From positions 248,001-312,000 of the forward strand of contig NZ_SZUA01000002.1 in assembly GCF_005239095.1 (NCBI RefSeq): a stretch of DNA of 64,000 bases, written 5' to 3'. The position numbers and the translations under genes were made by a program. The notes under the pieces were generated by a model. That model had not been told where the DNA came from, made no database searches, and was given only the letters and a program-made list of their open reading frames with translations. This document shows, piece by piece, positions 1-8,516 of this stretch (positions within the stretch are counted from its first letter, which is position 1; each line of letters opens with the position of its first letter). The DNA is from Luteimonas gilva. GTDB lineage: Bacteria > Pseudomonadota > Gammaproteobacteria > Xanthomonadales > Xanthomonadaceae.

Positions 1-976
1 CGCGCGCCAGCGCGACCAGCAGCGCGGGGCTGGAAGGGTGCGTTTGCAGCCAGCGCTCGGCGTTGGCGCGGCGCGCGTCGAGGCGGCCGATCGGCAGGCG
101 GCCGTACAGCGCCGCGAGCGATTCGGACCAGCGCGCGTCCAAGGCTTGTTCCAGGCTTTTCGCCGCCGCTTCGTCCCAGCGCAGCGCGGCGGCGCGCTCG
201 GCGTAGGCGGCGACGACGTCGGGCTCGCTTTTCGCGGCTTTCGGCAAGGTTTCCCAGCGCTCGGCCAGCACGTTCGCATCCGCCGCTTGGCGCAGCGAAG
301 CTTCGGCCCAGCGCGTTTGCATGCCGTCGAGGCGTTCGCCGGGCAAAGCGTTCTGTTGGCGCATCGGACCGAGCAAACCGTAAGCCTGCCCGGCCTGGCC
401 CGAAGCGGCTAGCGCTTCGGCGCGCAAGGCGAGGCCGCGCGGGGGCAGCGGTTGCGCGGCGGACGCATCGAGCGCGGTCAAGGCGTCGAGCGGACGCTGT
501 TGCGACAGCGCGCGTTCGGCCGTGGCGATCGCCCGCGCCGCCGGATGCTTGTCGCCGAGCAAATCGATCTGCCGTTGCGCCGCGTCCGCGTCGCCGCGCG
601 CATCCGCGGCGCGTGCGGCGGCGATGCGGGCCGCCGCTTCCGCTTGCCCGTCTTCCGCGGCCTGGTTAAGCAGTTTTTCCGCGCGCGCCCAATGGCCTTG
701 GTGCAGCGCGTTCAGGCCGTCGGCCAGGCGCGCCCGCGATTGCCGATGGCGCATGCCGCGCCAGGCGCGGAACGGCAGCATCAGCAGCGTCCACAGGATC
801 CACAGCGCGAACAGCGCGCCGAGCAGGATCAACACGCCCGAAGTGACCGTGGTCGTGTAGTCGTTGCCGCGGTAGCGGACCAGCACATAGCCGGGATCCT
901 GCAGCAGCAATTGCGCGATCAGCGCGCCGATCACGGCCAGGACCAGCCAGAACAGGATATTGCGGAACAAATTCAT
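1..976 (-). CDS. hemY: HemY-like heme biosynthesis protein (partial, C-terminus outside window)
   Basis: Reads leftward from an ATG at 976 and stays open to the window edge, so about 325 N-terminal residues are present and the C-terminus is missing. The N-terminus (MNLFRNILFWLVLAVIGAL) is a membrane anchor, a second hydrophobic stretch lies near residues 44-62, and then comes an Ala/Arg-rich helical TPR-like region. This is the layout of proteobacterial HemY, an inner-membrane protein encoded with HemX and HemD and not the protoporphyrinogen oxidase of the same name. It lies 17 bp downstream of hemX in an apparent hemD-hemX-hemY operon. Its exact biochemical role in tetrapyrrole synthesis is not established by the sequence. 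Confidence 0.85.
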   Translation of the reverse strand, partial: MNLFRNILFWLVLAVIGALIAQLLLQDPGYVLVRYRGNDYTTTVTSGVLILLGALFALWILWTLLMLPFRAWRGMRHRQSRARLADGLNALHQGHWARAEKLLNQAAEDGQAEAAARIAAARAADARGDADAAQRQIDLLGDKHPAARAIATAERALSQQRPLDALTALDASAAQPLPPRGLALRAEALAASGQAGQAYGLLGPMRQQNALPGERLDGMQTRWAEASLRQAADANVLAERWETLPKAAKSEPDVVAAYAERAAALRWDEAAAKSLEQALDARWSESLAALYGRLPIGRLDARRANAERWLQTHPSSPALLVALAR

Positions 977-993
977 CGGTTTCCTCGCGGTGT

Positions 994-1989
994 TCAGCGC
1001 GCGCCGCGCAAGGTCCGCAGTTGCTGCAGGGTGGTGCCCAGCACCGGCAAGCGCAGCGACAGCGGCAAGGCCTGCAACCGGCGCACGGTGTCGCGGCGCG
1101 CGCGCCGTTCCGCGGAGTCTGGCCACAAGCGCGTGAGCCAGGCGTCGACGCGCCGCAAGGCGGTGCGGTAGCCCGCCGCATCGCGGCGTTCCAGCGCCGC
1201 GCGGGCCAGGGTCAGTTCGAGCTGCAGCGCGGCCAGTCCGGCGGCGCGATCGGCGGTTTCGACGATCACGCTGCCTTGGGTGGGACGCACTTCGACGATG
1301 CGTCCGAACGCCCGCCGCCACCACGGCAGTCGCGACGGTTCGATCGCGCTCGCGCGTTCGGGCAGCGATTGCAAGGTCGCGGCGAAGACCTCCAAGCGGC
1401 CGGCGGCGACGCTGCGCGGATCGGCGCCGACGGCGTCCAGCGCCGCGCGTTCCTGCGCCAAGGTTTGGCGCAAGCTCAAATAAGCCGGATCGTCGATGCC
1501 GTCCAGCAGCCCCGCCGCCAAGGCGTAACTGCGGCGCGCGCCGTCCAGGTCGGAGTTCAGGTCCAGGCGCTGCGCGGCGCTGGTCAGCAGCATTTCCACT
1601 TCGTCGACGCGCAAGGCCTGCGCGCCGTGGCGGTCGGGATCGGCCAGCTTGGACACGTTGTCTTCCAGCAGCGCCGCGCGCTGGCCGATGCCGAGCAATT
1701 CGTCGCGCAGCACGCGGTTGGTGGCGTCGGCCTGTTGCTGGCGCTGCGCTTGCGAGCGCAGGTCGCGGCGCAAGGCGTTCACGCTTTCCTCGATCAAAGC
1801 GACGCGTTGTTCGGCGTCCACGATCTGCGCGCGCGCATCGGCTTCGTGCGATCGCCAGCTGCGCCATCCGTACCAGCCCGCGAAGGCGAGCAGCGCCAAC
1901 AAAACCAGCCAAAGCCAGCCGAAGCCGGAGCGTCGCGGGGCGGGAGGAGCGGGATCGTTCACGTTACGGTTCTTCGCGGGGTGGCCCAT
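994..1989 (-). CDS. hemX: HemX-like membrane protein (uroporphyrinogen-III C-methyltransferase-annotated family)
   Basis: 331 residues. A short cytoplasmic Pro-rich N-terminus is followed by one membrane helix (about residues 22-42) and a long helical, coiled-coil-prone region rich in Gln, Arg and Ala, typical of HemX. The ATG at 1989 is preferred because it falls directly after the hemD stop codon at 1991; a longer reading from 2100 would run into hemD. HemX proteins are often labelled uroporphyrinogen-III C-methyltransferase, but no SAM-binding motif is seen here, so that activity is doubtful. The operon context (hemD upstream, hemY downstream) supports a role in tetrapyrrole metabolism or its membrane organisation. 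Confidence 0.85.
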   Translation of the reverse strand: MGHPAKNRNVNDPAPPAPRRSGFGWLWLVLLALLAFAGWYGWRSWRSHEADARAQIVDAEQRVALIEESVNALRRDLRSQAQRQQQADATNRVLRDELLGIGQRAALLEDNVSKLADPDRHGAQALRVDEVEMLLTSAAQRLDLNSDLDGARRSYALAAGLLDGIDDPAYLSLRQTLAQERAALDAVGADPRSVAAGRLEVFAATLQSLPERASAIEPSRLPWWRRAFGRIVEVRPTQGSVIVETADRAAGLAALQLELTLARAALERRDAAGYRTALRRVDAWLTRLWPDSAERRARRDTVRRLQALPLSLRLPVLGTTLQQLRTLRGAR

Positions 1990-1990
1990 G

Positions 1991-2779
1991 CTAGCGGAAG
2001 CGGCGTTCGGCGGCTGCCTGGGCGAGCGCTGCGACCAAGTCGGCCGGGCGCGCGCTGGCGGCGACGAGCGTACGGCCGAAGCCGGCTTCGCGGGCGACAA
2101 CGGCCAGGCGTTCGCTCGCCACGACGGCGAGGGAATCCGGCCAAGCCTGGGCCCATTCCGGCGGCAGCGCTTGCCGCGTCCGCTGCAAGGCTTCGCCGCT
2201 GCTGACGACCCAGGCGTACGGTCGGGTCAGGGCGCGCAGTTTGTTCGATGTCGCCGCGGACCAGACCACGGGCTCGCGTTCGTACACGTCGCTGCGCAAC
2301 ACGCGCGCGCCGCGCGCCGCCAGCGCCGGCGCGATCGCGCCGCGCCCGCCGGGCGCGGTGACCAGGCCGACATCGGTGCCGCGCAGCGCTTGCAAATCGG
2401 GTAGTGCGAGCAAGCCATCGCTGTCCATCCGCTGCGGCGTGCGGATGCGTTGCGGAGGAACGCCGGCGCGCCGCAGCGCGGCGGCCGTGCCTTCGCCGAT
2501 CGCGAACCAAATCCGCCCCGGTCCGGGCCGCAACTTGCGCAATGCGGAAGCGGCGGCGACCGCAGCCGGACTGGTGAATACGACGCGTTCGGCGGCGAGC
2601 GCTTCGCGCAACGCGGTGCGGGTCGCCGGATCGTCGCGCCGCCGCAATCGCCACGGCGACAACGCCAGCACGCGCGCGCCGTGTTTCGCCGCCGCCCGGC
2701 GCATGGGCGCATGCCCGCCGGCGGGGCGCAGCGAGATCAGTGTCCAACCGGACAGCGGCGACGGAGGTGCGCGCGTCAT
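1991..2779 (-). CDS. hemD: Uroporphyrinogen-III synthase
   Basis: 262 residues. HemD closes and inverts ring D of hydroxymethylbilane to give uroporphyrinogen III, the branch point to heme, siroheme and corrins. Family marks include an N-terminal segment like TLISLRPAGGH, the central VVFTSPAAVAAA stretch, the IGEGTAAALRRAG segment typical of the first lobe, and RSDVYEREPV at the hinge back to the second lobe. The start at 2779 removes a 61-residue upstream extension that would be encoded by a dispersed repeat (2808-2874) and is not family-like. It heads the hemD-hemX-hemY operon. hemC is not adjacent. Confidence 0.9.
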   Translation of the reverse strand: MTRAPPSPLSGWTLISLRPAGGHAPMRRAAAKHGARVLALSPWRLRRRDDPATRTALREALAAERVVFTSPAAVAAASALRKLRPGPGRIWFAIGEGTAAALRRAGVPPQRIRTPQRMDSDGLLALPDLQALRGTDVGLVTAPGGRGAIAPALAARGARVLRSDVYEREPVVWSAATSNKLRALTRPYAWVVSSGEALQRTRQALPPEWAQAWPDSLAVVASERLAVVAREAGFGRTLVAASARPADLVAALAQAAAERRFR

Positions 2780-2807
2780 GGAGCACAGCTTGGCACAGCC
2801 GCGGCAT

Positions 2808-2874
2808 TGTGGGAGCGGCTTCAGTCGCCGTCGCGGCGGAAAGAAAGAACTCGCGGCTGAAGCCGCTCCCACAA
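2808..2874. repeat. Dispersed inverted repeat, GTGGGAGCGGCTT family
   Basis: Left arm TTGTGGGAGCGGCTTCAG and right arm CTGAAGCCGCTCCCACAA are inverted copies around a variable centre. It sits in the divergent promoter gap between hemD and the thioesterase gene. Other copies of the same arms are at 4359, 9977 and 13839, with a degraded half at 26226. Confidence 0.85.
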
Positions 2875-2936
2875 GATCCAGGCCGTACGTTTCAGCGGTG
2901 CCGCGAAGCGCGTTGTCGTCGCGTATCCTTGCGGCG

Positions 2937-3395
2937 ATGGACATCGCCAACGCCCTCGCCAAGCTCGACGCCTACTACCAGGCCATGCCGCCGGTGGCGG
3001 CGATGCGTTTGCGCATCGCCCATTACGATGCGCAGCATCTGAAGCTGCACGCGCCGTTGGCGCACCACGTCAACGACAAGGGCTGCGCGTTCGGCGGCAG
3101 TTTGAGTTCGCTGATGACGCTGGCGGCCTGGGGACTGGTGTCGATGCGCCTGGAAGCCGCCGGATTGCCTTCGGACGTGTACGTCGCCGACAACCGCGTG
3201 CGCTATCTGGCGCCGCTGTATGCGGACCTGGAGGCCGAAGCGGCGCTGTCGCCGGAAGGCTCGTGGGACGAATTCCTGACCACGCTGCGCAGCCGCGGCC
3301 GCGCACGCACGCACGTGGACGCATGGGTGCGCTTGCCCGGCGGCGAGACGGCGGCGGAATTCAGCGGACGCTTCGTCGCCTTCGCCAAAGGTTAG
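2937..3395 (+). CDS. YiiD C-terminal-type hotdog thioesterase
   Basis: 152 residues in one hotdog-like domain. The stretch VNDKGCAFGGSLSSLMTLAAWG is the usual helix region of YiiD-C/PF09500-type putative thioesterases, and the following VYVADNRVRYLAPLYADLEA fits the long central strands. Such proteins are expected to hydrolyse acyl-CoA or acyl-ACP thioesters, but the substrate cannot be read from sequence. The ATG at 2937 gives the usual family length. A much longer upstream reading is antisense to hemD and is rejected. The gene is divergent from hemD, separated by a dispersed palindrome. Confidence 0.75.
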   Translation: MDIANALAKLDAYYQAMPPVAAMRLRIAHYDAQHLKLHAPLAHHVNDKGCAFGGSLSSLMTLAAWGLVSMRLEAAGLPSDVYVADNRVRYLAPLYADLEAEAALSPEGSWDEFLTTLRSRGRARTHVDAWVRLPGGETAAEFSGRFVAFAKG

Positions 3396-3427
3396 GATGG
3401 GCGCCGATGCGAAGGAGGGGAAAGCCG

Positions 3428-3838
3428 ATGCGCAAGTTCACGTTCGCCCTGGCGGTCTGTGTCGCGCTGCTGCTGGCCGCTTGCGGCGGGGGCCAGAAGA
3501 ACGCGCTGCTCGCGGCGCAGAACGCTTACGCCGGCGCGATCCGCTGGGGCGAGTTCGAAAGCGCCTGGGCGCGGGTCGATCCCGAGTACCGCGAACAGCA
3601 CCCCATGACCGAGCTCGAATTCGAGCGGTACGCGCAAATCCAGGTTTCGTCCTACCGTGACCTGGACGAAGCGGTGCTGGAGGACGGCAGCCCGGCGCGG
3701 CTGATCGAAATCGGGGTGATCAACAAGCACACCCAGGCCGAGCGCACGATCCGCTACCGCGAGGAGTGGCGCTGGGATTCGGAAAAGAAGACCTGGTGGG
3801 TGCGCGGCGGCCTGCCGGACTTCTGGGCCGGCGGCTGA
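3428..3838 (+). CDS. Small lipoprotein of unknown function
   Basis: 136 residues. The N-terminus is a lipoprotein signal (MRKFTFALAVCVALLLAACGG) with lipobox LAAC, so the mature protein should be diacylated at Cys19 or 20 and membrane attached. The mature part is about 115 residues, charged, and rich in aromatic residues near the end (EEWRWDSEKKTWWVRGG). A strong ribosome-binding site (GGAGG about 9 bases upstream) fixes the ATG at 3428. I do not recognise a named domain. The fold resembles small DUF4878/NTF2-like lipoproteins that carry a terminal Trp-rich strand, but this is only a resemblance. It lies between the thioesterase and the rhodanese gene on the same strand. Confidence 0.75.
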   Translation: MRKFTFALAVCVALLLAACGGGQKNALLAAQNAYAGAIRWGEFESAWARVDPEYREQHPMTELEFERYAQIQVSSYRDLDEAVLEDGSPARLIEIGVINKHTQAERTIRYREEWRWDSEKKTWWVRGGLPDFWAGG

Positions 3839-3917
3839 GCGGCTCCGGCTAGGGATTCTTTGCGCCGTAACCGCGACTCGGCGACAATCGCCGCCCGTTT
3901 CGCGCGAAGTCCCTGCC

Positions 3918-4352
3918 TTGAATTTCGAAGAATTGCTGGCTTTCGCCGGCCGCCACCCGATGTTGTCCCTGGGCCTGGCGGGCCTGACCCTGGCGATCGT
4001 CTACACCGAAGTCGCCCGTCTGTTCCGCCCCTACAAGGCGTTGCGGCCGGCCGAACTGACCGGGCTGATCAACCGCGAGAACGCGCTGGTAGTGGACCTG
4101 TCGCCGACCGCGGACTTCGACAAAGGCCATATCGCCGGTAGCCGCAATGTCGCGCCCAGCCAGTTCGACCCCGAAAACAAGCAGCTCGCCGGCGCCCGTT
4201 CGCTGCCGGTGGTGGCGGTGTGCCGCAACGGCCAGGCTTCGGCGGACGCGGCCAAGCGGCTCAAGAAGGCCGGTTTCGAGAAGGTCTATTGGCTCGACGG
4301 CGGCATCGCCGCCTGGCAGCAGGCCGATCTGCCCCTGGTCAAGGGCCGCTGA
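3918..4352 (+). CDS. yibN: Membrane-anchored rhodanese-like protein (YibN type)
   Basis: 144 residues. An N-terminal membrane helix (LSLGLAGLTLAIVYTEVARL) is followed by one rhodanese domain. The active-site loop is CRNGQAS, so the persulfide-carrying cysteine is present. Earlier CH2A-type marks, DLSPTADFDKGHIAGSRN, are also there. Rhodaneses move sulfane sulfur; the acceptor is unknown. The start codon is TTG at 3918, chosen because it gives the anchor helix seen in YibN. The neighbours secB and gpsA follow directly, the same order as the yibN-(grxC)-secB-gpsA block of many gammaproteobacteria. No grxC is present here. Confidence 0.85.
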   Translation: MNFEELLAFAGRHPMLSLGLAGLTLAIVYTEVARLFRPYKALRPAELTGLINRENALVVDLSPTADFDKGHIAGSRNVAPSQFDPENKQLAGARSLPVVAVCRNGQASADAAKRLKKAGFEKVYWLDGGIAAWQQADLPLVKGR

Positions 4353-4358
4353 GTCTTG

Positions 4359-4426
4359 GTGGGAGGGGCTTCAGCCCCGGCAAACCCGCTGCCGCTTGCT
4401 GTCGGGACTGAAGCCCCTTCCGCAAG
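4359..4426. repeat. Dispersed inverted repeat, GTGGGAGGGGCTTCAG family
   Basis: Left arm GGTGGGAGGGGCTTCAGCCCC and a degenerate right arm GGGACTGAAGCCCCTTCCGC flank a 20-base centre. It begins 7 bp after the rhodanese stop codon and lies upstream of secB. Same family as the elements at 2808, 9977 and 13839, with GGGGCT in place of GCGGCT. Confidence 0.8.
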
Positions 4427-4492
4427 AGCCAAATCCCCGGGCGTGCGATAATCGCCCACTTTCCCGCACGAATTAACGATTGGAGTAAGGCA

Positions 4493-5014
4493 ATGTCCGA
4501 CGAAATCAGCAACGGCGCGGCCGCCCCGGCCGAACAAGCCGCCGGCGCCACCTTCGTGGTCGACAAGCTGTACCTGAAGGACGTTTCCTTCGAAGCGCCG
4601 AACGCGCCGATGATCTTCAACGAGCAGGGCCAGCCGGACCTGCAGATGAACCTCAACCAGCGCGTGCAGCGCGTGGGCGAAGACGCCTACGAAGTGGTCC
4701 TGGGCATCACCCTGACCTGCACCGTGAACGGCAAGACCGCGTATCTGGCCGAAGTGCAGCAGGCCGGCGTGTTCGGCATCAGCGGCTTCGCCGAACAGGG
4801 CCTGGACGCGATGCTCGGCACCCAGTGCCCGAACGTGCTGTATCCCTATGCGCGTCAAGCGATCGGCGACTTGATCGTCGGCGGCGGCTTCCCGCCGTTC
4901 TATCTGCAGCCGATCAACTTCGACGCCGTCTACGCCGAAGGCCTGCGCCAGCGCGCCGAAGCGCAGGAGAACGGCGATCTGTCTTCGGGCACGGAGACGG
5001 CCGGCAACGCCTGA
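4493..5014 (+). CDS. secB: Protein-export chaperone SecB
   Basis: 173 residues. SecB is a cytoplasmic tetrameric chaperone that holds preproteins unfolded and hands them to SecA. Recognisable family segments are [19 protein letters not shown] near the N-terminus, [27 protein letters not shown] in the middle, and [30 protein letters not shown] near the end, including the conserved GGFPP loop. The N-terminus carries a short Ala/Pro extension and the C-terminus an acidic tail. A GGAGTAAGG site precedes the ATG. gpsA starts 3 bases after the stop, so the two are cotranscribed. Confidence 0.97.
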   Translation: MSDEISNGAAAPAEQAAGATFVVDKLYLKDVSFEAPNAPMIFNEQGQPDLQMNLNQRVQRVGEDAYEVVLGITLTCTVNGKTAYLAEVQQAGVFGISGFAEQGLDAMLGTQCPNVLYPYARQAIGDLIVGGGFPPFYLQPINFDAVYAEGLRQRAEAQENGDLSSGTETAGNA

Positions 5015-5017
5015 TCC

Positions 5018-6040
5018 ATGGCGACCGCGCCCTCCGTCGCGGTGCTGGGCGCGGGCTCTTGGGGCACCGCGCTGGCTGCGCTGATCGCGCGGCACGGCCA
5101 TCCGGTGGTGTTGTGGGGCCGCGACGCCGAATGCGTCGCGGCGATCGACGCGCGCCACGAGAATCCGCATTACCTGCCCGGCATCGCCTTGCCGGAAAGC
5201 ATCCGCGCCACCACCGATCTGCAGACCGCTTTGCGCGACGCCGATCTGGTCCTGGTGGTGGTGCCTTCGCATGCTTTCGCCGAAACCTTGCGCACCCTGG
5301 CGCCGCACCAGCCCGCGCATGCGGGCGTGGCCTGGGCGACGAAAGGTTTCGAACCGGGTTCGGGACGTTTCCTGCATGAAGTCGCCGCCGACATCCTCGG
5401 CGAGGACGTGCCGCTGGCGGTCGTCACCGGGCCTTCGTTCGCCAAGGAAGTCGCGATCGGTTTGCCGACCGCGCTGACCGTGCATTCGGATACGCCCGAA
5501 TTCGCGCAATCGGTCGCCGACGTGCTGCACGGCCCCGCGTTCCGCGCCTATACCGGCAACGACATGGTCGGCGCCGAACTCGGCGGCGCGATGAAGAACG
5601 TGCTGGCCGTGGCCACCGGCGTGGCCGACGGCATGAATCTCGGCTTGAACGCGCGCGCCGGCCTGATCACCCGCGGCCTCAACGAAATGCTGCGCCTGTC
5701 CGCGGCGATCGGCGCGCAGCCGGAAACGCTGATGGGCTTGGCCGGCTTGGGCGATCTGGTGCTGACCTGCACCGGCGATCTCTCGCGCAATCGCCGCCTC
5801 GGCTTGGCGCTGGGACGCGGCCAATCGATCGACGATGCGGTGCGCGAAATCGGCCAAGTCGTCGAATCGGTGCAGACCGCGGACGAAGTGATGCGCCAGG
5901 CCGAGCGCCACGGCGTGGAATTGCCGATTTCGCGCGCGGTGCAAGCGGTGCTGCACGGCGAGATCACCCCGGCCGACGGTTTGCGGCAATTGCTGGCGCG
6001 CGATCAGAAGCCGGAATATCCCGAAACCCTGTTCCGCTGA
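5018..6040 (+). CDS. gpsA: NAD(P)H-dependent glycerol-3-phosphate dehydrogenase
   Basis: 340 residues, the normal length for GpsA, which reduces dihydroxyacetone phosphate to sn-glycerol-3-phosphate for phospholipid synthesis. The N-terminal Rossmann motif is [22 protein letters not shown] and the signature [11 protein letters not shown] follow. The substrate-site lysine lies in [13 protein letters not shown], and the C-terminal [22 protein letters not shown] segment is the second family signature. It is translationally close-coupled to secB. A bidirectional terminator follows at 6064-6091. Confidence 0.97.
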   Translation: MATAPSVAVLGAGSWGTALAALIARHGHPVVLWGRDAECVAAIDARHENPHYLPGIALPESIRATTDLQTALRDADLVLVVVPSHAFAETLRTLAPHQPAHAGVAWATKGFEPGSGRFLHEVAADILGEDVPLAVVTGPSFAKEVAIGLPTALTVHSDTPEFAQSVADVLHGPAFRAYTGNDMVGAELGGAMKNVLAVATGVADGMNLGLNARAGLITRGLNEMLRLSAAIGAQPETLMGLAGLGDLVLTCTGDLSRNRRLGLALGRGQSIDDAVREIGQVVESVQTADEVMRQAERHGVELPISRAVQAVLHGEITPADGLRQLLARDQKPEYPETLFR

Positions 6041-6063
6041 TCGCTCCCACAATAAAGCGCAAC

Positions 6064-6091
6064 AAAAAGCCCGGCGCGTAGCCGGGCTTTT
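6064..6091. terminator. Bidirectional intrinsic terminator between gpsA and the Ax21-like gene
   Basis: Stem AAGCCCGGC / GCCGGGCTT with loop GCGTA, preceded by five A and followed by TTTT. It can end transcription from gpsA on the plus strand and from the gene at 6114-6710 on the minus strand. Confidence 0.85.
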
Positions 6092-6113
6092 CGTTTGCTG
6101 CGGAACGCGAAGA

Positions 6114-6710
6114 TCAGAAGCTGGCGCGCACGCCGATCAGGTACTTCGTCGCATCGATGCCGTCGTCGATCTCGCCCGCCTCGATCTCGCCGACCAAGCC
6201 CCAGGTCTGGTTGAACTTGACCTGCGCGCCGATCAGGCCGGAGAAGCCGTCGAAGTCGCCGCCGCTGTAGCTGCCCTTGATATAGCCTTCGAAACGGTCG
6301 TTGAAGGCGCTGCGGAAGCCGACGCTGGCGCGGTAACCGTCGGCCTTGCCGTCGGCGAAATCGCCCGCACCGATTTCCTGGCGCAGATAGCCCACTTCGG
6401 CGATCAGATCGGTGCTGCCGTTGCCCAGCGGATAGTGGTAGCCGACGCCCAGCTGCAGTTCGTCGAAATCCACGTCGACGCCGGCGTCGTCGTTCTTGGT
6501 CGAGCCGTAGCTGCCGAAGAAATGGAAATCCTTGCCGGCTTCGACCGAGCCGCGCACCTGGAAGCCGTCGAAATCGGCATCGCCGACGCCGTCGACATCG
6601 ACGTTGAGACGGGCCCAGCCCGCTTCGACGTAGGTGTAGCCCGGTTCGGCCGCGGAAGCGGCCAGCGGCAGTGCGGCCAGCGCGAGCGCCAGTGCGAGTT
6701 GCTTCTTCAT
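6114..6710 (-). CDS. Ax21-family outer-membrane beta-barrel protein
   Basis: 198 residues with a clean signal peptide (MKKQLALALALAALPLAASA). The mature part is a run of alternating amphipathic strands with many Gly, Asp and aromatic residues and ends in RASF, an outer-membrane barrel C-terminus with terminal Phe. This fits the Ax21 family of xanthomonads, small barrels secreted or shed in vesicles. A second copy lies at 7024-7587; both begin with the same type of Tyr-rich strand after cleavage and share FHxFGxY and QVKFNQxWG motifs. The earlier claim that Ax21 is a quorum signal or the XA21 ligand was withdrawn, so function remains open. Confidence 0.8.
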   Translation of the reverse strand: MKKQLALALALAALPLAASAAEPGYTYVEAGWARLNVDVDGVGDADFDGFQVRGSVEAGKDFHFFGSYGSTKNDDAGVDVDFDELQLGVGYHYPLGNGSTDLIAEVGYLRQEIGAGDFADGKADGYRASVGFRSAFNDRFEGYIKGSYSGGDFDGFSGLIGAQVKFNQTWGLVGEIEAGEIDDGIDATKYLIGVRASF

Positions 6711-6838
6711 GAAATCCCCGTCCTTGAATTAGAGAAATTAAAAAACGCCGCGCCCAAGCCGCGGCGGTGGCGAATGATAAATAATCGTTAATCCTGCGGA
6801 CAACCCTGTCTTTTGGCCTATCCGGCCAACATGGAACC

Positions 6839-6918
6839 GTAGAGTCGAGCCTGCTCGACTGCTCTTGTCCCAATGCAGTGATTCGGCAGAAAAAGCAGTC
6901 GAGCAGGCTCGACTCTAC
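6839..6918. repeat. GTAG-bounded inverted repeat (GTCGAGCCTGCTCGAC stem)
   Basis: Each end is a small palindrome, GTAGAGTCGAGCCTGCTCGAC at the left and its inverted copy ending CTAC at the right. The paired copies face each other. Nearly the same element lies at 55319-55396. It matches the GTAG class of REP sequences known in Stenotrophomonas and other xanthomonads. Confidence 0.85.
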
Positions 6919-6925
6919 GGAAGCG

Positions 6926-6958
6926 AAAAAAACGAAGCCCGGCCTGAGCCGGGCTTCG
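6926..6958 (-). terminator. Intrinsic terminator of the second Ax21-like gene
   Basis: On the minus strand an 11-bp stem CGAAGCCCGGC / GCCGGGCTTCG with a four-base loop is followed by seven T. It lies 66 bases downstream of the gene that ends at 7024. Confidence 0.85.
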
Positions 6959-7023
6959 CATCGCGACGGCAGAGGGGAGAGAGCCGTCAGTCGCGATTTC
7001 GCAGAACGCTTATCAGGGCGCGC

Positions 7024-7587
7024 TTACCAAGTCAGGCGCGGACCGACGAACCACTGCGTGTCGCCGTCGGCGAACTTGACGTCGGTGCTGATGCCCCAGT
7101 TCTGGTTGAACTTCACCTGCGCGCCGAGACGGCCGTAGAAGTCGCCGTCGATGTCGATGCCGTACTTCTTCTGGTAATCCTCGTAGCCGGCCATCGCGTA
7201 GCCTTCCAAGTTCGGCAGCAACGAACCGCGCACGCCCACTTCCGCGCTCCAGCCGTTGAAGTCGACCAGGTCGGCATCGAACTTTTCGTAGGCGATGCGG
7301 GTGACCAGGTCGGCCTTGGGCGCGATTTCGTGGTTGTAGCCCACGCCCACGCGCCATTGGTCGAAATCGCCGTTGATGTCTTTCAGTTCCTGCTTGGCGT
7401 AGCCGCCGAACAGGTGGAAATTGGGATGGACCGCGACCGAGCCGTCCAGGCCCCAGCCGTCGGCGTCGCCGTCGCCGTTGGTGGCGACATAACCGCCCTG
7501 TACGTAGTTATAGGAAATGCCTTCGGCGGCCGATGCGGCGAACGGCAGCGCGGCGAGCAGGGTGAGCGCGAGCAAGGACTTCTTCAT
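7024..7587 (-). CDS. Ax21-family outer-membrane beta-barrel protein, second copy
   Basis: 187 residues. Signal peptide MKKSLLALTLLAALPFAASA, then about 165 residues of alternating strands ending GPRLTW, an aromatic terminal residue as usual for outer-membrane barrels. It shares FHLFGGYAK, RVGVGYNHE and AQVKFNQNWG segments with the neighbour at 6114-6710, so the two look like an ancient tandem duplication that has diverged. It has its own terminator (6926-6958) and its own upstream region, so it is probably transcribed separately. Function is not known. Confidence 0.8.
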   Translation of the reverse strand: MKKSLLALTLLAALPFAASAAEGISYNYVQGGYVATNGDGDADGWGLDGSVAVHPNFHLFGGYAKQELKDINGDFDQWRVGVGYNHEIAPKADLVTRIAYEKFDADLVDFNGWSAEVGVRGSLLPNLEGYAMAGYEDYQKKYGIDIDGDFYGRLGAQVKFNQNWGISTDVKFADGDTQWFVGPRLTW

Positions 7588-7881
7588 GGGGGCCGAACCT
7601 TGTGATTGGTTGTTATTAGACCGGCGCTGAAGCGATCGCGCGGATGCCGTTCGCTGCCGGTGCGCGCAGTATCCGCAGACCCGGATAACGGAACCTGAAT
7701 TTTAAACTCACAAGTTCTGAAACTTTTGGCTGCGATTCAGGTCGTGACGCAGGTCATGCATGGTCGTAGGCGGAAAGTCATGCGTGCGGTGCTTCCCGTC
7801 GTTGTGCGAATGCCGTGCGCGCTACGCAGACTGCCGCGCAGGTCGCCAGCTTCAGCGATCCTGCGATCGGCGCCTGAGCGA
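7588..7881. other. Intergenic region upstream of the second Ax21-like gene
   Basis: 294 bases with no convincing gene on either strand. The part next to 7587 must hold the promoter and ribosome-binding site of the Ax21-like gene. An AT-rich patch at about 7690-7725 is the best promoter candidate. The rest, toward the TetR gene's 3' end, shows nothing clear. Confidence 0.5.
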
Positions 7882-8496
7882 TCAGCGCGCCGCGTCGGCG
7901 AGCAGCGCAGACAGCGCCGACTTCAGCATGCGTCGCGCCGCCGCGGGCTTGCGACTTTGCGCGGTCAGCGTGGCGTACGTCGCATAACTGGTCAGCGCGA
8001 ACGCCAAGTCGCCGATCTCGTCGGCTTGCGCCGCGCGCAATTCGCCGGCGTCGACCAGCCGCTGCATCAGCGCGCCGATCAGCTTGCGCCGGCGCGCGTT
8101 GCGTTCGGCCAGCGCCGCGGCGAATTCGGAATCGCCGGCGGCGGCCGCATGCAGCGTGCCCAGCGCCTGGTTATGGGCCCAGAACTCGCAGAACACGTCG
8201 ACGACGCGATCGAGAGCGGCGCGCGGATCGGGCATGGCCATCGCGCCCGCCAAGCGGTGCAGGCCGCCTTCGCGCGCGATCTCGTCGAACACCGCTTCCA
8301 GCAAGCCGCGGCGCGAGCCGAATTGGTTGTAGACCGTCAGCCGGGTGACGCCCGCGGCCTTGGCGACCGCTTCCAGCGAGACCTTGCCCGGATCGGGCGC
8401 CTTGCGCAGCAGGCGCTCGGCCGCAGCGAGCACATTCGCGCGGGTTTCGGCGGCGGCGGCATCGCGGGCCGGACTGGAGTAGGTGCGTTCGGGCAT
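7882..8496 (-). CDS. TetR-family transcriptional repressor
   Basis: 204 residues. Residues about 16-62 form the TetR DNA-binding domain: ANVLAAAERLLRK, then VSLEAVAKAAGVTRLTVYNQFGSRRGLLEAVF, where AAGVTRLTVYNQF is the recognition helix-turn-helix. The C-terminal two thirds are helical and should bind a ligand. The gene is divergent from the membrane protein gene at 8557, and a perfect 15-base palindrome lies between them (8517-8531). By the usual logic of the family it represses itself and the divergent gene. The ligand cannot be predicted. Confidence 0.88.
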   Translation of the reverse strand: MPERTYSSPARDAAAAETRANVLAAAERLLRKAPDPGKVSLEAVAKAAGVTRLTVYNQFGSRRGLLEAVFDEIAREGGLHRLAGAMAMPDPRAALDRVVDVFCEFWAHNQALGTLHAAAAGDSEFAAALAERNARRRKLIGALMQRLVDAGELRAAQADEIGDLAFALTSYATYATLTAQSRKPAAARRMLKSALSALLADAAR

Positions 8497-8516
8497 TGCA
8501 ATCCGGTTTTATTGAG

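Larger units (their letters stand above)
6711..7023. other. Intergenic region between the two Ax21-like genes
   Basis: 313 bases without a gene. It holds the upstream region of the 6114-6710 gene, a GTAG-bounded inverted repeat (6839-6918), and the terminator of the 7024-7587 gene (6926-6958). The segment just upstream of the start at 6710 is unusually AT-rich for this genome (around 6727-6795), which fits a promoter. Confidence 0.7.

Noticed and set aside
2241..2936. In-frame upstream extension of the YiiD-type thioesterase
   Set aside because: It is antisense to hemD and crosses a dispersed repeat. ATG 2937 gives the family length.
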